A DNA stretch of 64,000 nucleotides from Neptunomonas japonica DSM 18939. Lineage in GTDB: Bacteria > Pseudomonadota > Gammaproteobacteria > Pseudomonadales > Balneatricaceae. This document shows, piece after piece, positions 8,960-20,955 of this stretch. The stretch's first letter is position 1, and the number at the start of each line of letters is the position of its first letter. The notes beneath the pieces are model-generated. The model ran no database searches. It was not told the DNA's origin and saw nothing but the letters and a program-made list of their open reading frames with translations. Position numbers and translations under genes: made by a program. The stretch covers positions 146,624-210,623 of the forward strand of contig NZ_KE383916.1 of NCBI RefSeq assembly GCF_000422765.1, given 5' to 3'.

Positions 8960-10209
8960 TTCAATTATGGCTAGGTATTGCACTACTCACATTGGTAGCG
9001 CTTTCGTTTATTTTTATTCCTTTTATTAAAGCAAAGAAGTCACAACAGAGGGTGGCTGAAGTAGGTCGTAAGCATCAAAATATCGATATATTTCAGGAGC
9101 GTTTATCTGAATTAGATGCGGAGCGTGCAACGGGTAATTTGCAAGACCAAGAGTATGATGCTTTAAAATTAGAGCTTGAAAAAAACCTGTTAGAAGATGC
9201 CAGTGAAGAAGATTCAACTGTTGTTGATAATCCGATTGGCACAAAGCAATTAATAACCGTTACGCTGATGGCGTTGCTTGTACCTGTAATTGCTTTTGGA
9301 CTGTACTTTGAATATGGAAGTGCTCGACAGTTGCAGGTGGCTATGGAGCACCCTAAACAGTTTGATTTTGAGAATGGTAAGCAGCCAACAGTTGATGAAG
9401 CGATTCAGATGTTGGTGAGTGAACTAAAGGAAAATCCAGAGAATGCTGAAGGATGGTACATCTTAGCGACAACGTATATGAATTTGGGTAAGTTTGAGGA
9501 AGGCGTCTCAAGTTTTAAGCGTGTTCTTGACATATTACCCAATGATGCGCCTCAGTATGTTGGTGTGATGGGGCAATATGCTCAAGGGCTGTATTTTGCT
9601 AAGGGAGGCAAAATGGATCAGGAAGTTAGGCAGCAGATTCAGCGCACGCTTGACCGAGAACCGTTAGAAGTAACCTCTTTAGGTTTGTTAGGAATCGATG
9701 CTTTTGAACAGTCTCGATTAGAAGATGCTATCGCATACTGGCGAAAGGCATTGGCTAATGCAGAGCCAGGGGCTGCAGAGTCTTTAAAAACAGGTATTCA
9801 AAGAGCGCTGGAGCAGCTAGCTAAAGAAGGCAAGGCTGTACCTGATATTCCAGAGCTAACCAGTGCTTCAATTCAGCTGAAAGTAGCTATAGATCCACAG
9901 TTAAGTGGTGAATTATCAGCAGAGCAGGTTGTTTTTGTATTTGCAAAGCCTGTTGGAGGGCGCATGCCGGTAGCAGCAGTGCGCTTAACGGTAGGCGAAT
10001 TACCAAAAATGATAACGCTTGATGATAGTTTAGCCATGACGCCGCAAGCAAAGCTGTCGCTGCATCCGAATGTTGAGATAGCAGCACGAATTTCCATGAC
10101 GGGTCAGCCTGAGGCTGTAGCAGGCGATTTGCAGTCAGCAAATGTTCTGGTTTCTGTTAAAGAGCTATCTGAGCCGGTAAACCTTCTTATTGATCAGATT
10201 GTTCAGTAA
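8956..10209 (+). CDS. ccmI: Cytochrome c maturation protein CcmI (TPR)
   Basis: A 417-residue apocytochrome c chaperone. Two N-terminal membrane segments (about residues 3-22 and 97-115) flank a cytoplasmic coiled-coil loop. A periplasmic TPR domain follows (repeats around EGWYILATTYMNLGKFEEG), and a C-terminal beta-rich domain ends the protein. CcmI binds the C-terminus of apocytochromes and presents them to CcmF/H. Last gene of the ccm operon, overlapping ccmH by 4 bases. Confidence 0.93.
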   Translation: MIQLWLGIALLTLVALSFIFIPFIKAKKSQQRVAEVGRKHQNIDIFQERLSELDAERATGNLQDQEYDALKLELEKNLLEDASEEDSTVVDNPIGTKQLITVTLMALLVPVIAFGLYFEYGSARQLQVAMEHPKQFDFENGKQPTVDEAIQMLVSELKENPENAEGWYILATTYMNLGKFEEGVSSFKRVLDILPNDAPQYVGVMGQYAQGLYFAKGGKMDQEVRQQIQRTLDREPLEVTSLGLLGIDAFEQSRLEDAIAYWRKALANAEPGAAESLKTGIQRALEQLAKEGKAVPDIPELTSASIQLKVAIDPQLSGELSAEQVVFVFAKPVGGRMPVAAVRLTVGELPKMITLDDSLAMTPQAKLSLHPNVEIAARISMTGQPEAVAGDLQSANVLVSVKELSEPVNLLIDQIVQ

Positions 10210-10271
10210 GGCTGTTCGGTTTATAGTAAGCGTATGATTGAGTTAATGTTTTCTGAGGCAAGTGTTTAAAC

Positions 10272-11801
10272 ATGGATATCGGCTTAAAAGAGTGGTTAAT
10301 AATTGGGGGGCTTCTGCTTATTGGCCTAATTATTTTCGATGGCTGGCGCCGGATGAAAGGACAACGTAACACTTTGAAGATTGATATCGATAGAGGCTTT
10401 ACTGACTCTGACGATACTGATGTAGCCGAGGGTGCTCATAACCCAGAGTTGCCCAATGGTGGTGCTAGGGCATTGCAAGATGATTATCATGATCAGTCTT
10501 ACGTTCATGATGGAAAAGCGTTAAACACATCGGAGCGAATTGATCCTGGGTTTGATCATTTGAATGATCGTGTTGAGCTTAAAGCCGAGCCCCAAACAGA
10601 AAGCACTTATAAAAAAGCGAATCCTGAGACGGCTTATCAGCAGCCAGAAGGTAATCATTCAAATGCTGTGGCTTCAAATCCGCAGCCTGAGTTTGACTAT
10701 AACGAATCGCCTAGACAGCTAGCTGAACAGCGTTACTCTCAGTCAGAAGAGTTGCCGGTAGAGCTAGACCCTTTGTTTGATGATATTCCTGAAATATTAT
10801 CTCCTGTTAGGCAGCAAGTGGCTGAGCAGCGAGATACGACACCAACAGAGCAAAGTAAAAGCGACAATGAGCAGCCGTCCCCTGAAAAGTCAGAATATCT
10901 AGATCTTGAACAGCCTATTACAGTATTGATGCGTCAGGCCTCTGAGAAACAGGCTGAAGATGAAGCTCAACAGTCGCAAGAAGAGATGTTCTTCTATCCT
11001 GATGAACAGGTACCCAGTAGCGATAAGAATAATAATGGTTCAGAAGCGAACCCGAAACTTAGCCCTGAATTTGATAGTGAATATCAAGAAACTGAACGTG
11101 CTCATCATTATGAAGAGCCTAAGGTTTTACATAATAATGGTGCATCGGCGCCTGCGTCAGATCAGCAAGAACTCTCCTCTTCTTTGCATAATGCTAATGC
11201 AGACACCATTAATGAACCAGTTATTAGCTCAGAGCTTGATAGTGAATCGATTACAGAACCCACGGCTGGAGATTCTGAACTTAAGCCTGAACAAGACTCT
11301 CTGTTTGAAAGTGATCATTTAGAAAGTGCTAGGAGTGAGCGTAAAGCTCTTGAGCAAGCTCCTGAACCTGAAGAGGTGTTAGTCATAACGGTGGTTGGAA
11401 AACAGCAGCCTTTAGATGGACAAACACTGCTTCAAGTCGTACTGGCGTGTGGCATGCGCTTTGGTGATATGAGCTTATTTCATCGATTCGAAGAAGGCGT
11501 CGACAAGGGCCCTGTGCAGTTTAGTATGGCGAATGCGGTTAACCCAGGAACATTCGATTTAGAGCATATGTCTGAGATGACGACGCCGGGCGTGAGTTTC
11601 TTTATGTCGATGAGTGAACCTGAAGATGCTAAGAATGCTTTTGAATGTATGTTGGCAACAGCAGAAACGGTTTCAAAGCATTTAGGTGGTGATCTGCTAG
11701 ATGAAAACCGTTCAGTGATGCGTCCACAAACCAAAGCGCATTATCGTGAGCGTATTCGCGAATTCGAAATGCATAAGCTTCACCGACGTAACCTTTCTTA
11801 A
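10272..11801 (+). CDS. zipA: Cell division protein ZipA
   Basis: A 509-residue division protein. It has an N-terminal membrane anchor (about residues 7-23), a very long acidic, Gln/Glu/Pro/Ser-rich linker (about 40-365), and a C-terminal FtsZ-binding domain (about 370-500). ZipA tethers the FtsZ ring to the inner membrane in gammaproteobacteria. At 509 residues it is longer than the roughly 330 of E. coli; the extra length is all in the linker. Placement directly before ligA is the usual order, but the smc gene that often precedes zipA is replaced here by the ccm operon. Confidence 0.93.
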   Translation: MDIGLKEWLIIGGLLLIGLIIFDGWRRMKGQRNTLKIDIDRGFTDSDDTDVAEGAHNPELPNGGARALQDDYHDQSYVHDGKALNTSERIDPGFDHLNDRVELKAEPQTESTYKKANPETAYQQPEGNHSNAVASNPQPEFDYNESPRQLAEQRYSQSEELPVELDPLFDDIPEILSPVRQQVAEQRDTTPTEQSKSDNEQPSPEKSEYLDLEQPITVLMRQASEKQAEDEAQQSQEEMFFYPDEQVPSSDKNNNGSEANPKLSPEFDSEYQETERAHHYEEPKVLHNNGASAPASDQQELSSSLHNANADTINEPVISSELDSESITEPTAGDSELKPEQDSLFESDHLESARSERKALEQAPEPEEVLVITVVGKQQPLDGQTLLQVVLACGMRFGDMSLFHRFEEGVDKGPVQFSMANAVNPGTFDLEHMSEMTTPGVSFFMSMSEPEDAKNAFECMLATAETVSKHLGGDLLDENRSVMRPQTKAHYRERIREFEMHKLHRRNLS

Positions 11802-11826
11802 GATATTCTTAATTTAATCTGTTGGT

Positions 11827-11870
11827 CTTTTGATGGTTCCTGAGTATAAATATACCCAGAACCTCAAAAG
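11827..11870. other. Long imperfect hairpin between zipA and ligA
   Basis: The arms CTTTTGATGGTTCCTGAGTA and its near complement ending ACCTCAAAAG form a stem of about 20 pairs with two single-base bulges and a very short A/T loop. It lies in the 151-base gap before the preferred ligA start. No T-run follows on the plus strand, so it is not a classical terminator there. It could act as a transcript-stability or processing element or be a repeat-family member. Confidence 0.5.
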
Positions 11871-11889
11871 GCTTTAGTGCGCTTGTTAA

Positions 11890-14195
<2,306 letters not shown>

Positions 14196-14264
14196 ACATT
14201 GGAGCATCTGCATTTATTTTTAGAGTAAAGCCATCACCCTGGTTTCTGCTAGCTGCTTAATAAT

Positions 14265-14906
14265 TCACGCCCAGCTCTCAATATGCGAGCCACTGATTAA
14301 TAAACGTAAAAGGTCTGAACGACACACTATACCGAGGAGTTGGTTGTTCTCATTAAACACTGGCATCGCATTAATTTCATATTCTATGAAGCTAGATGAG
14401 ATAACAGAGATGTCAGTTTCTGGTGATGCCGCAATTAATTGTTGAGTATAAAAGTTGGCAATGCTTACGGGTGAGTCTTTACCGTGTTCTATTATATCGA
14501 TATACGAAATGATACCAACAGGATCATCGTCAGCATCAGTCACCATTAAATGACTGACATGTAACTCCTGCATTCTTGCCCATGCTGTTTTGAAGGTTAC
14601 TTCACGAGCAATAGTATGAACAGGGTAGCTCATTACCTGAGCGGCCTTAAGTTTAGTGGCTTGCGGCTTCTTTTTTTCTGGATTGAGTGCACTGTAAGTA
14701 TTTGCTGACTGCTCTTGTGGTTTTTTTGCAGATTCTTTGTCTAGGAACTGAGTGAAATTTTCACCATCGGCATGTACTTTTTTTTCTATACCAGCACTGT
14801 CGTGAAGGCCCTTGGAGGGCGCAGTGCTTTCAACGCCACGGGTAGGGAAAAGTGATTTTACCGGCGTTTCGATTCGGTTGCCGTGATCAATTACTATTAA
14901 CGACAT
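14265..14906 (-). CDS. CBS-domain protein
   Basis: A 213-residue soluble protein. The N-terminal about 85 residues are polar and low-complexity; the C-terminal half carries two CBS motifs (about residues 90-147 and 155-210), with VSHLMVTDADDDPVGIIS in the first and NAMPVFNENNQLLGIV in the second. A CBS pair usually binds adenine nucleotides and regulates a partner, but no catalytic domain is attached. It reads towards yheU and lies downstream of mnmC on the same strand with an 87-base gap. The function is unknown. Confidence 0.75.
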   Translation of the reverse strand: MSLIVIDHGNRIETPVKSLFPTRGVESTAPSKGLHDSAGIEKKVHADGENFTQFLDKESAKKPQEQSANTYSALNPEKKKPQATKLKAAQVMSYPVHTIAREVTFKTAWARMQELHVSHLMVTDADDDPVGIISYIDIIEHGKDSPVSIANFYTQQLIAASPETDISVISSSFIEYEINAMPVFNENNQLLGIVCRSDLLRLLISGSHIESWA

Positions 14907-14993
14907 AGGTTATTTTCCATAGGTTACTACCCTGTTTATGTTAGCTCATTGTTTGAGTATCGGCTGGTATTGCAGCTCCTTGATAGTAGGCAT

Positions 14994-16964
14994 CTATTTC
15001 TTTCCTTTAATGAGTGACTTGATAATAAAACGTGCCGGGTGCAGCGCTTGGCTTATTTCTCGTGGAATAGGAAGCGGTTCAGAGCATATGCTTGAAGCTA
15101 GATACTCTGCCATTAGCGGTGCGGTAATTAGCCCTTTTGAGCCGTGGCCTACATTCAAGTAAAGGCCTTTATGCAGCTCAGGAGGAGTGTTCTTAAACCT
15201 CCAGTTTTTATCGTCTCCTAATTTAGCGTATTGTTCAATATAAGCTGAAGCGACCGGTGCTGGGCCTGCAATAGGTAAATAATCAGGTGTTGAGCATCGG
15301 TAACCGACTCTTCCGCTCCAGTGATTTGGATTAGGAAGCTGGCTAGCAAAAGAGCTGGCTGAATTGGATATCATGGTTAAATTACTTTTATGGTCGGCCT
15401 CTCTTATTTGTGGAGACTGGTCGTGTAGGTCAAATGTTGCCCCGAAGGTGTATAGGTTGTTTAAAGGAGGGGATATATAACCTTCACCGCAGATAACCGT
15501 TTTCAACTTATCTTGATTGTCGTCAGTTTCGCTAATCGATACTTGCCCGCGGATCTTTTTAATAGGTAGGTGATTGAGTTGTTCAAACTCTTTTGCATGA
15601 ACCGCTGATGCCATAATGACAATATCGGCAGTATGCTCTTGGTTGTTATGATCGAGCACTATCCAGCGTTGATCCGCTGTTTGTGTGAGTGATATGATCG
15701 ATGTGGAAAGTGTTAACTTTATGTCAGGATGCTCAGTTAGTTTTTCGCAAAAAGCTTTGGGTTGTACCCATCCGGCTCTTGGGAAAAACAATGCTTGGTG
15801 TGCTATAGGTGTGCCGGCAATTTGCGAAGCCTCAGTGGCTGATTTAAGAGAAACTACATCGCTAGAGTAATCTCCACTGCTTGCGATAGCGTTTTGCTTA
15901 AGCGCTTCTTTTTCTGACGTGGCGAGTTGTAATACTCCGCATTGTGATGCTATTCGATTATCTAAGCATTGATAAGTGCTTAGCAGTCTTAGAGTATACT
16001 CTAAGCCACACAAGTGAAGCTCTCCGCCCAATGTTGGCTTGGTTGGTAGTTTTGCATAAAGCGCTCCTTGACGGTTGCCGGACGCTTCTTGGCAAATATC
16101 ATCATGGCGATCGATTAACTGGACTTTGATGCCTCTTCGGGCGAGTGCTTCTGCCGTAGTGCAGCCTGCAAGTCCTGCTCCTATAATAATAGCGCTACTT
16201 GGTTTCTTAATTTTAGGGAGAGTAAACCAAGGAAGCTTTGTAGGCGCTGTCGCTGTTTTGGGTTTAGCGATTGTTCCTATTAGCATGTCTCTTTTTTTTC
16301 CAAATCCCGGTTTTTTCTTAATTTCAAAGCCTTCTTCAATCAGTCCTTTTCTAACAAAACTAGCGGCAGCATACGTGGCTAATGTTCCCTTGTTTTTTGT
16401 AAGCCTAGCTACATGAGAAAAGAGTTCTTGGCTCCACATGGCAGGGTTTTTGGCCGGAGAAAAACCGTCGAGATACCAAGCGTCAATCGCTGAGTCGATG
16501 CGCTGTAAGCTAGCAGCGGCATCGCCAATACAAAGGGTTAAATAAAAACGGCCTTTATCGAAGGTGAAGCGATGCATACCCTGAATATAAGGAGGATATT
16601 GCTCTAGTAATTGCTTCGTATAGTGTTGGAATTGAGGTTGTTGTGCGAGTGCTTTTTTTAAGTCATCGTATGAAAGAGGGTGCAGTTCGGTCGAGATGAA
16701 ATGTGAGCCATGTAGATGTGATGTCGATAGTTGGTTTAATGTGTCGAGGGTGCAAAGTAAATTTGAGCCCGTTCCAAAACCAGTTTCAGCTATGGTTAGC
16801 CCGCTAGCTAGCTCATCTTTGCAGCGTTCTGTTAATTTATTACCATCAATAAATACGTAGCGACTCTCAGCAATACCATCTGCAAGGCTGCAATAATAAT
16901 CACCGAATGATTCCGAAAGTGGTGCTCCTTCGGACCAGACAAGCCGGGCATGGTGTTGCTTCAT
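14994..16964 (-). CDS. mnmC: Bifunctional tRNA mnm5s2U biosynthesis protein MnmC
   Basis: A 656-residue fusion that completes 5-methylaminomethyl-2-thiouridine at the wobble position of tRNAs. The N-terminal methyltransferase (MnmC2) has an ETGFGTGSN SAM motif at residues 60-68 and DGFSPAKNP at 166-174. The C-terminal FAD-dependent oxidoreductase (MnmC1) starts with GAGLAG at 262-267. The length fits the usual 630-690. It is read away from the polysaccharide locus, with a 356-base gap upstream. Confidence 0.95.
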   Translation of the reverse strand: MKQHHARLVWSEGAPLSESFGDYYCSLADGIAESRYVFIDGNKLTERCKDELASGLTIAETGFGTGSNLLCTLDTLNQLSTSHLHGSHFISTELHPLSYDDLKKALAQQPQFQHYTKQLLEQYPPYIQGMHRFTFDKGRFYLTLCIGDAAASLQRIDSAIDAWYLDGFSPAKNPAMWSQELFSHVARLTKNKGTLATYAAASFVRKGLIEEGFEIKKKPGFGKKRDMLIGTIAKPKTATAPTKLPWFTLPKIKKPSSAIIIGAGLAGCTTAEALARRGIKVQLIDRHDDICQEASGNRQGALYAKLPTKPTLGGELHLCGLEYTLRLLSTYQCLDNRIASQCGVLQLATSEKEALKQNAIASSGDYSSDVVSLKSATEASQIAGTPIAHQALFFPRAGWVQPKAFCEKLTEHPDIKLTLSTSIISLTQTADQRWIVLDHNNQEHTADIVIMASAVHAKEFEQLNHLPIKKIRGQVSISETDDNQDKLKTVICGEGYISPPLNNLYTFGATFDLHDQSPQIREADHKSNLTMISNSASSFASQLPNPNHWSGRVGYRCSTPDYLPIAGPAPVASAYIEQYAKLGDDKNWRFKNTPPELHKGLYLNVGHGSKGLITAPLMAEYLASSICSEPLPIPREISQALHPARFIIKSLIKGKK

Positions 16965-17365
16965 GGACGTCTACTCGTTATTTAAAATTGTATTGTAAGG
17001 TAAGAAAGAGTGGGGATCGAATATCCTGACATATGAGTGCGAAAATGTGGGGTATTAAGGTGAATATTACCTGACTAGCAGGGAATAATTACCAATAAGT
17101 TATCATTGTTTTGTAGTGGGTGCCGCAGCATAGTACAGGCCTATTTGCTGTGCTAAACTTGCCAGCTGGCTTATAAATTAAAAGAAGATTTTTGGCCTTG
17201 TGTGGACTAATCTTTAAGGCTGTATAGCTAGTTTGTTTCTTCTTTTGAATATTTTATCTCAAAGAAAGAGTGGTTTGAAAAACAATCGCATCTTGGGTGA
17301 ATATTAATTAACTGAATTTAATGACATTTGGCTCCTTTTCGAGCTTTTTATTGAAAGGCATTTCG
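16965..17365. promoter_or_regulatory. Divergent leader region between mnmC and polysaccharide locus
   Basis: No gene is seen here. The stretch holds two pairs of direct repeats in the same order: AAGAAAGAGTGG at 17002-17013 and 17262-17273, and GGTGAATATTA at 17059-17069 and 17296-17306. A weak promoter-like TTGAAA is at 17275-17280, without a convincing -10 box at normal spacing. No ops/JUMPstart element (GGCGGTAG) was found. It presumably contains the promoters of mnmC and of the glycan operon. Confidence 0.5.
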
Positions 17366-18646
17366 ATGAACTTTACTACTCATGATACTCGTATAGCAAT
17401 TCTTGGTTTAGGTTATGTTGGACTTCCGCTGGCTGCCGAGTTTGGTAAGCATTTGTCAACGTTGGGTTTTGATATTAATAAAGCTCGATTAGAAGAGTTG
17501 CAAGGCGGTTTTGATAGTACCTTAGAAGTCAGCAATGAAGAGCTTGAACAAGCATCACTGTTAACATATAGCGCTGAAATTGATGCGCTCAAAAGTTGTA
17601 ATGTGTTCATTGTGACAGTACCGACTCCAATTAATGAACATAAACAACCTGATCTTACGCCATTATTAAAAGCGAGTGCGGTGATTGGGAAGGCGTTGAA
17701 GCAAGGCGATGTTGTCATTTATGAGTCCACTGTGTATCCGGGAGCTACAGAAGAGGAATGTGTGCCTGTTCTAGAGCGTGAGTCCGGCCTTGTGTTTAAT
17801 AAGGACTTTTACTGTGGATATAGCCCTGAGCGAATTAACCCAGGCGATAAAGAGCACCGTGTTACCAGCATCCTGAAGGTTACTTCTGGCTCAACCCCCG
17901 CCGTTGCTGATTTTGTTGACAACCTTTACCGTTCGATCATCACAGCGGGTACTTATAAAGCAAGCTCTATCAAAGTGGCTGAGGCAGCTAAGGTTATTGA
18001 AAATACGCAACGTGATGTCAATATTGGTTTGATCAACGAACTAGCAGTAATTTTTAATAAGCTAGATATCGACACTGAAGAGGTCCTTAAAGCAGCTGGG
18101 ACTAAGTGGAACTTCTTGCCATTTCGTCCGGGTTTGGTAGGCGGTCATTGCATAGGTGTAGATCCCTACTATCTTACTCATAAAGCTCAATCTGTTGGCT
18201 ATCACCCAGAGATAATTCTGGCAGGACGTCGTTTGAACGATGGTATGGGAGCTTATGTTGTCAGTCAGTTAGTTAAATCTATGTTGAAGAAGAGAATTCA
18301 AGTAGATGGTGCTCGTGTACTGGTGTTAGGTCTTACTTTTAAAGAAGACTGTCCTGACCTTAGAAACACGAAAGTGGTTGATATCGTGGGTGAACTTTCC
18401 GATTACGGTATTAATGTAGATTGTTATGATCCATGGATTAACGCTGCTGATGCAGAGCATGAATACAATATTACTCCAGTATCAGTACCTGATCAGGGTG
18501 CTTATGATGCAGTAATTATTGCAGTAGCTCATAAGCAGTTTAAAGAGATGGGTGCAGAAGGTATTCGTGCATTTGGTAAGCCTGAACATGTACTTTATGA
18601 TCTTAAATATATTTTACCAGCTGATGCTGCCGATCTTCGTCTTTAA
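17366..18646 (+). CDS. tviB: UDP-N-acetyl-D-hexosamine 6-dehydrogenase, TviB/WbpO type
   Basis: A 426-residue nucleotide-sugar dehydrogenase that oxidises UDP-GlcNAc or UDP-GalNAc to the uronic acid with two NAD+. GLGYVGLP at residues 14-21 binds NAD, and the catalytic cysteine is in [12 protein letters not shown] (Cys262). The closest recognisable relatives are TviB of Vi antigen and WbpO of Pseudomonas O6. ATG 17366 is preferred (GAAAGG upstream) over the in-frame ATG at 17321, which has no ribosome binding site. With the next gene it should supply UDP-GalNAcA. Confidence 0.9.
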   Translation: MNFTTHDTRIAILGLGYVGLPLAAEFGKHLSTLGFDINKARLEELQGGFDSTLEVSNEELEQASLLTYSAEIDALKSCNVFIVTVPTPINEHKQPDLTPLLKASAVIGKALKQGDVVIYESTVYPGATEEECVPVLERESGLVFNKDFYCGYSPERINPGDKEHRVTSILKVTSGSTPAVADFVDNLYRSIITAGTYKASSIKVAEAAKVIENTQRDVNIGLINELAVIFNKLDIDTEEVLKAAGTKWNFLPFRPGLVGGHCIGVDPYYLTHKAQSVGYHPEIILAGRRLNDGMGAYVVSQLVKSMLKKRIQVDGARVLVLGLTFKEDCPDLRNTKVVDIVGELSDYGINVDCYDPWINAADAEHEYNITPVSVPDQGAYDAVIIAVAHKQFKEMGAEGIRAFGKPEHVLYDLKYILPADAADLRL

Positions 18647-18655
18647 GGAAATAAA

Positions 18656-19675
18656 ATGACTCGTTACGAACAGATTAAAACAGAACTGTTGGCAAGCCCT
18701 AAAACGTGGTTAGTAACAGGCGTAGCTGGCTTTATTGGCTCAAATTTATTAGAAACATTGCTGAAATTGAATCAGCGCGTAGTTGGCTTGGATAATTTTG
18801 CAACGGGGTTTCAGCATAACCTAGACGAGGTTGAAGCTCAGGTGAGCACTGAGCAATGGTTGGATTTTCAGTTTATCGAAGGTGATATTCGCCAACTGAG
18901 AGACTGCCATACTGCCTGTGTGGGTGTGGATTATGTACTTCATCAAGCTGCATTGGGTTCTGTGCCTCGTTCAATTGATGACCCTATCGCGACTAATGAA
19001 ACGAATATTAGTGGTTTTTTAAATATGCTGGTAGCAGCGCGCGATGCAAAAGTTACAAGCTTTACTTATGCAGCAAGTAGCTCTACTTATGGTGATCATC
19101 CTGCCTTACCTAAAGTAGAAGAGAACATAGGTAACCCATTATCTCCATATGCCGTAACAAAATATGTTAATGAGTTGTATGCAGATGTTTTTTCGCGTAC
19201 TTATGGTTTTAATACAATAGGTCTGCGTTATTTTAATGTTTTTGGTAAACGCCAGAACCCAAATGGTGCTTATGCTGCAGTTATACCTAAATGGGCTGAC
19301 TCCATGATTAGCGGTGAAGAAATCTTCATTAATGGCGATGGTGAAACGAGTAGGGATTTTTGTTATATCGAAAATGCAGTGCAAGCAAACTTGTTGGCTT
19401 CAATGGCTGATGAGAATGTTAAGAATGAAGTGTATAATGTTGCTGTTGGTGATAGAACAACACTTAATGAGTTGTTCGATGAGCTGAAAAATGCACTCGA
19501 AAAGAACAATGTTGTCTATCAAGTAGATCGAATTTATCGTGACTTCAGAGTTGGTGATGTAAAGCATTCTCAAGCTGATATAAGCAAGGCGGCAGAAAAG
19601 ATTGGCTACTCTCCTAAATACCGTATATCAGAAGGGATTGAAACAGCGATGCCTTGGTATATAGCTAATAGATAA
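18656..19675 (+). CDS. tviC: UDP-N-acetylglucosamine 4-epimerase, TviC/WbpP type
   Basis: A 339-residue extended short-chain dehydrogenase. The NAD-binding sequence TGVAGFIG is at residues 21-28, with catalytic Ser-Ser-Thr at 142-144 and Tyr165-x3-Lys169. The N-terminus ([21 protein letters not shown]) matches TviC/WbpP, which interconvert the C4 epimers of UDP-GlcNAc/UDP-GalNAc and their uronic acids. It lies 9 bases after tviB, a pairing found in Vi-antigen and O6-type loci. A strong terminator follows, so tviB-tviC form their own transcription unit or its first part. Confidence 0.92.
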   Translation: MTRYEQIKTELLASPKTWLVTGVAGFIGSNLLETLLKLNQRVVGLDNFATGFQHNLDEVEAQVSTEQWLDFQFIEGDIRQLRDCHTACVGVDYVLHQAALGSVPRSIDDPIATNETNISGFLNMLVAARDAKVTSFTYAASSSTYGDHPALPKVEENIGNPLSPYAVTKYVNELYADVFSRTYGFNTIGLRYFNVFGKRQNPNGAYAAVIPKWADSMISGEEIFINGDGETSRDFCYIENAVQANLLASMADENVKNEVYNVAVGDRTTLNELFDELKNALEKNNVVYQVDRIYRDFRVGDVKHSQADISKAAEKIGYSPKYRISEGIETAMPWYIANR

Positions 19676-19702
19676 ATACGATCATTTTTTGTTGAATTAT
19701 TA

Positions 19703-19736
19703 GGGTGTTTAGTAAATAAACACCCTTTTATTTTTT
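19703..19736 (+). terminator. Rho-independent terminator after tviC
   Basis: A 9-bp perfect stem GGGTGTTTA/TAAACACCC (19703-19711 and 19717-19725) has a 5-base loop and is followed by TTTTATTTTTT. It separates tviBC from the flippase gene, so the downstream genes need read-through or their own promoter. Confidence 0.9.
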
Positions 19737-19764
19737 GAAAGTTAGTCCCATAAGGTAGGGTCTA

Positions 19765-20955
19765 TTGAATCGTATTTTATCAAGCAAGGTTTCTTTACTA
19801 CTATCACCACTTGTTTTTAGTGCTGGAGTTGCTGCTGCTCGTTTGTCACCGATTTTAATTGGTATTGCCCTTACTGCTTTTTTGGGTCAGGGCTTATCTG
19901 ATTTTGTTTCTTTTCTTTTAATATGTAATATTTTAATTTCTTTTTCTTCGCAGGGTGCTCAGTCTTTAATAATTAGTTCTGAAGATAAAGAAAATACTAC
20001 AGAGTACAGCGGTTTTTCGTTTTTTGTTTTGGTTGTTCTTTATTTGTTATTTGTTATTATGGATTTCCTTTATTTTAATTTGTATTCTTTTTTTGAAAGT
20101 ATTTTAGTGCTGTGTTACTCATCAGGCTATCTTGGTATTAATTTATACTGTGCAGTTCTTAATAGAAATAAAGAAAATGTTAAAGCTGGTCTTTGCTGGC
20201 TGTTTACTGCGGGGGTTGTTTTTTTTGCTTCATTCTTGGTTGTTATTTTCTCTGAGTCTTATTTTGTTTTTTTAACTACATACTCAATGTTATGGTTTTT
20301 TTGGTGTCTCTATGTATTAAAAGACGTCGTTGAAATAAAAGTTTACAAAATATTGTCTGTATTGAAAATGAATAAAAAGAGTTTTGGAATGCTGTCAATG
20401 TTCGGTTGTATTCCAATGCTGGGGATGTACCTATTAAAGGTGGATTACGATAGTGGTGCTTCGGAATCTCAGATGCTAGGTTTTGCAGTAGGTTTTCAGA
20501 TGTTCTCAATGTCTTTGTTTTTACCAGGGATTCTAGGTGCTTTGGTTGTGCCACGTTTAGTTGAAGTATTATCGAAGTCAAAAGAAGTAGGTTTTCGCTG
20601 GAAAAGCTTACCCTTGCTTTTTTATGTATTGTTAAGTAGTACTCTTGCTGTTCTTGGTAGTGTTTTTTCATTCGATATTTTTTCTTTATATGTAGATGTC
20701 CCATTAATTGAACAAGTTGATTTGTTGAGATCATTTTTATGGGTGGCGGTGTTAGGCGCTGTTAATGCTTATTTTATACAAATAGTAATGGCTAAAAGGC
20801 AATATGAAAGTTTGTTTATGTCATCTATTTTGTGGTTGCTGGTTATTGTATTTGTTGCATCCGTGTATGCACCTGCTCCAATATATTTATCGTTAGGGAG
20901 TGCATATGTTGCATCAACATTTTATCTGCTTATTACCAGCAGGAGAGTAGTATGA
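19765..20955 (+). CDS. Wzx-like polysaccharide flippase (putative)
   Basis: A 396-residue protein made almost wholly of membrane segments (about 11-12), with the overall look of O-antigen/oligosaccharide flippases of the MATE/MVF group, which move undecaprenyl-linked repeat units across the inner membrane. No short diagnostic motif is present; the call rests on topology and context. The start is TTG at 19765, preceded by AAGGTAGGG. The coding region is strikingly AT-rich (10 G/C of 60 bases at 20041-20100), unlike flanking housekeeping genes, suggesting transfer. A Wzy polymerase, which also has about 12 segments, is an alternative. Confidence 0.65.
   Translation: MNRILSSKVSLLLSPLVFSAGVAAARLSPILIGIALTAFLGQGLSDFVSFLLICNILISFSSQGAQSLIISSEDKENTTEYSGFSFFVLVVLYLLFVIMDFLYFNLYSFFESILVLCYSSGYLGINLYCAVLNRNKENVKAGLCWLFTAGVVFFASFLVVIFSESYFVFLTTYSMLWFFWCLYVLKDVVEIKVYKILSVLKMNKKSFGMLSMFGCIPMLGMYLLKVDYDSGASESQMLGFAVGFQMFSMSLFLPGILGALVVPRLVEVLSKSKEVGFRWKSLPLLFYVLLSSTLAVLGSVFSFDIFSLYVDVPLIEQVDLLRSFLWVAVLGAVNAYFIQIVMAKRQYESLFMSSILWLLVIVFVASVYAPAPIYLSLGSAYVASTFYLLITSRRVV

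Noticed and set aside
16965-17365. ops/JUMPstart element before the glycan locus
   Set aside because: The GGCGGTAG core was looked for and not found.
20276-20734. 152-codon minus-strand open frame in the flippase gene
   Set aside because: Artefact of AT-rich sequence read backwards; polar nonsense-like composition.
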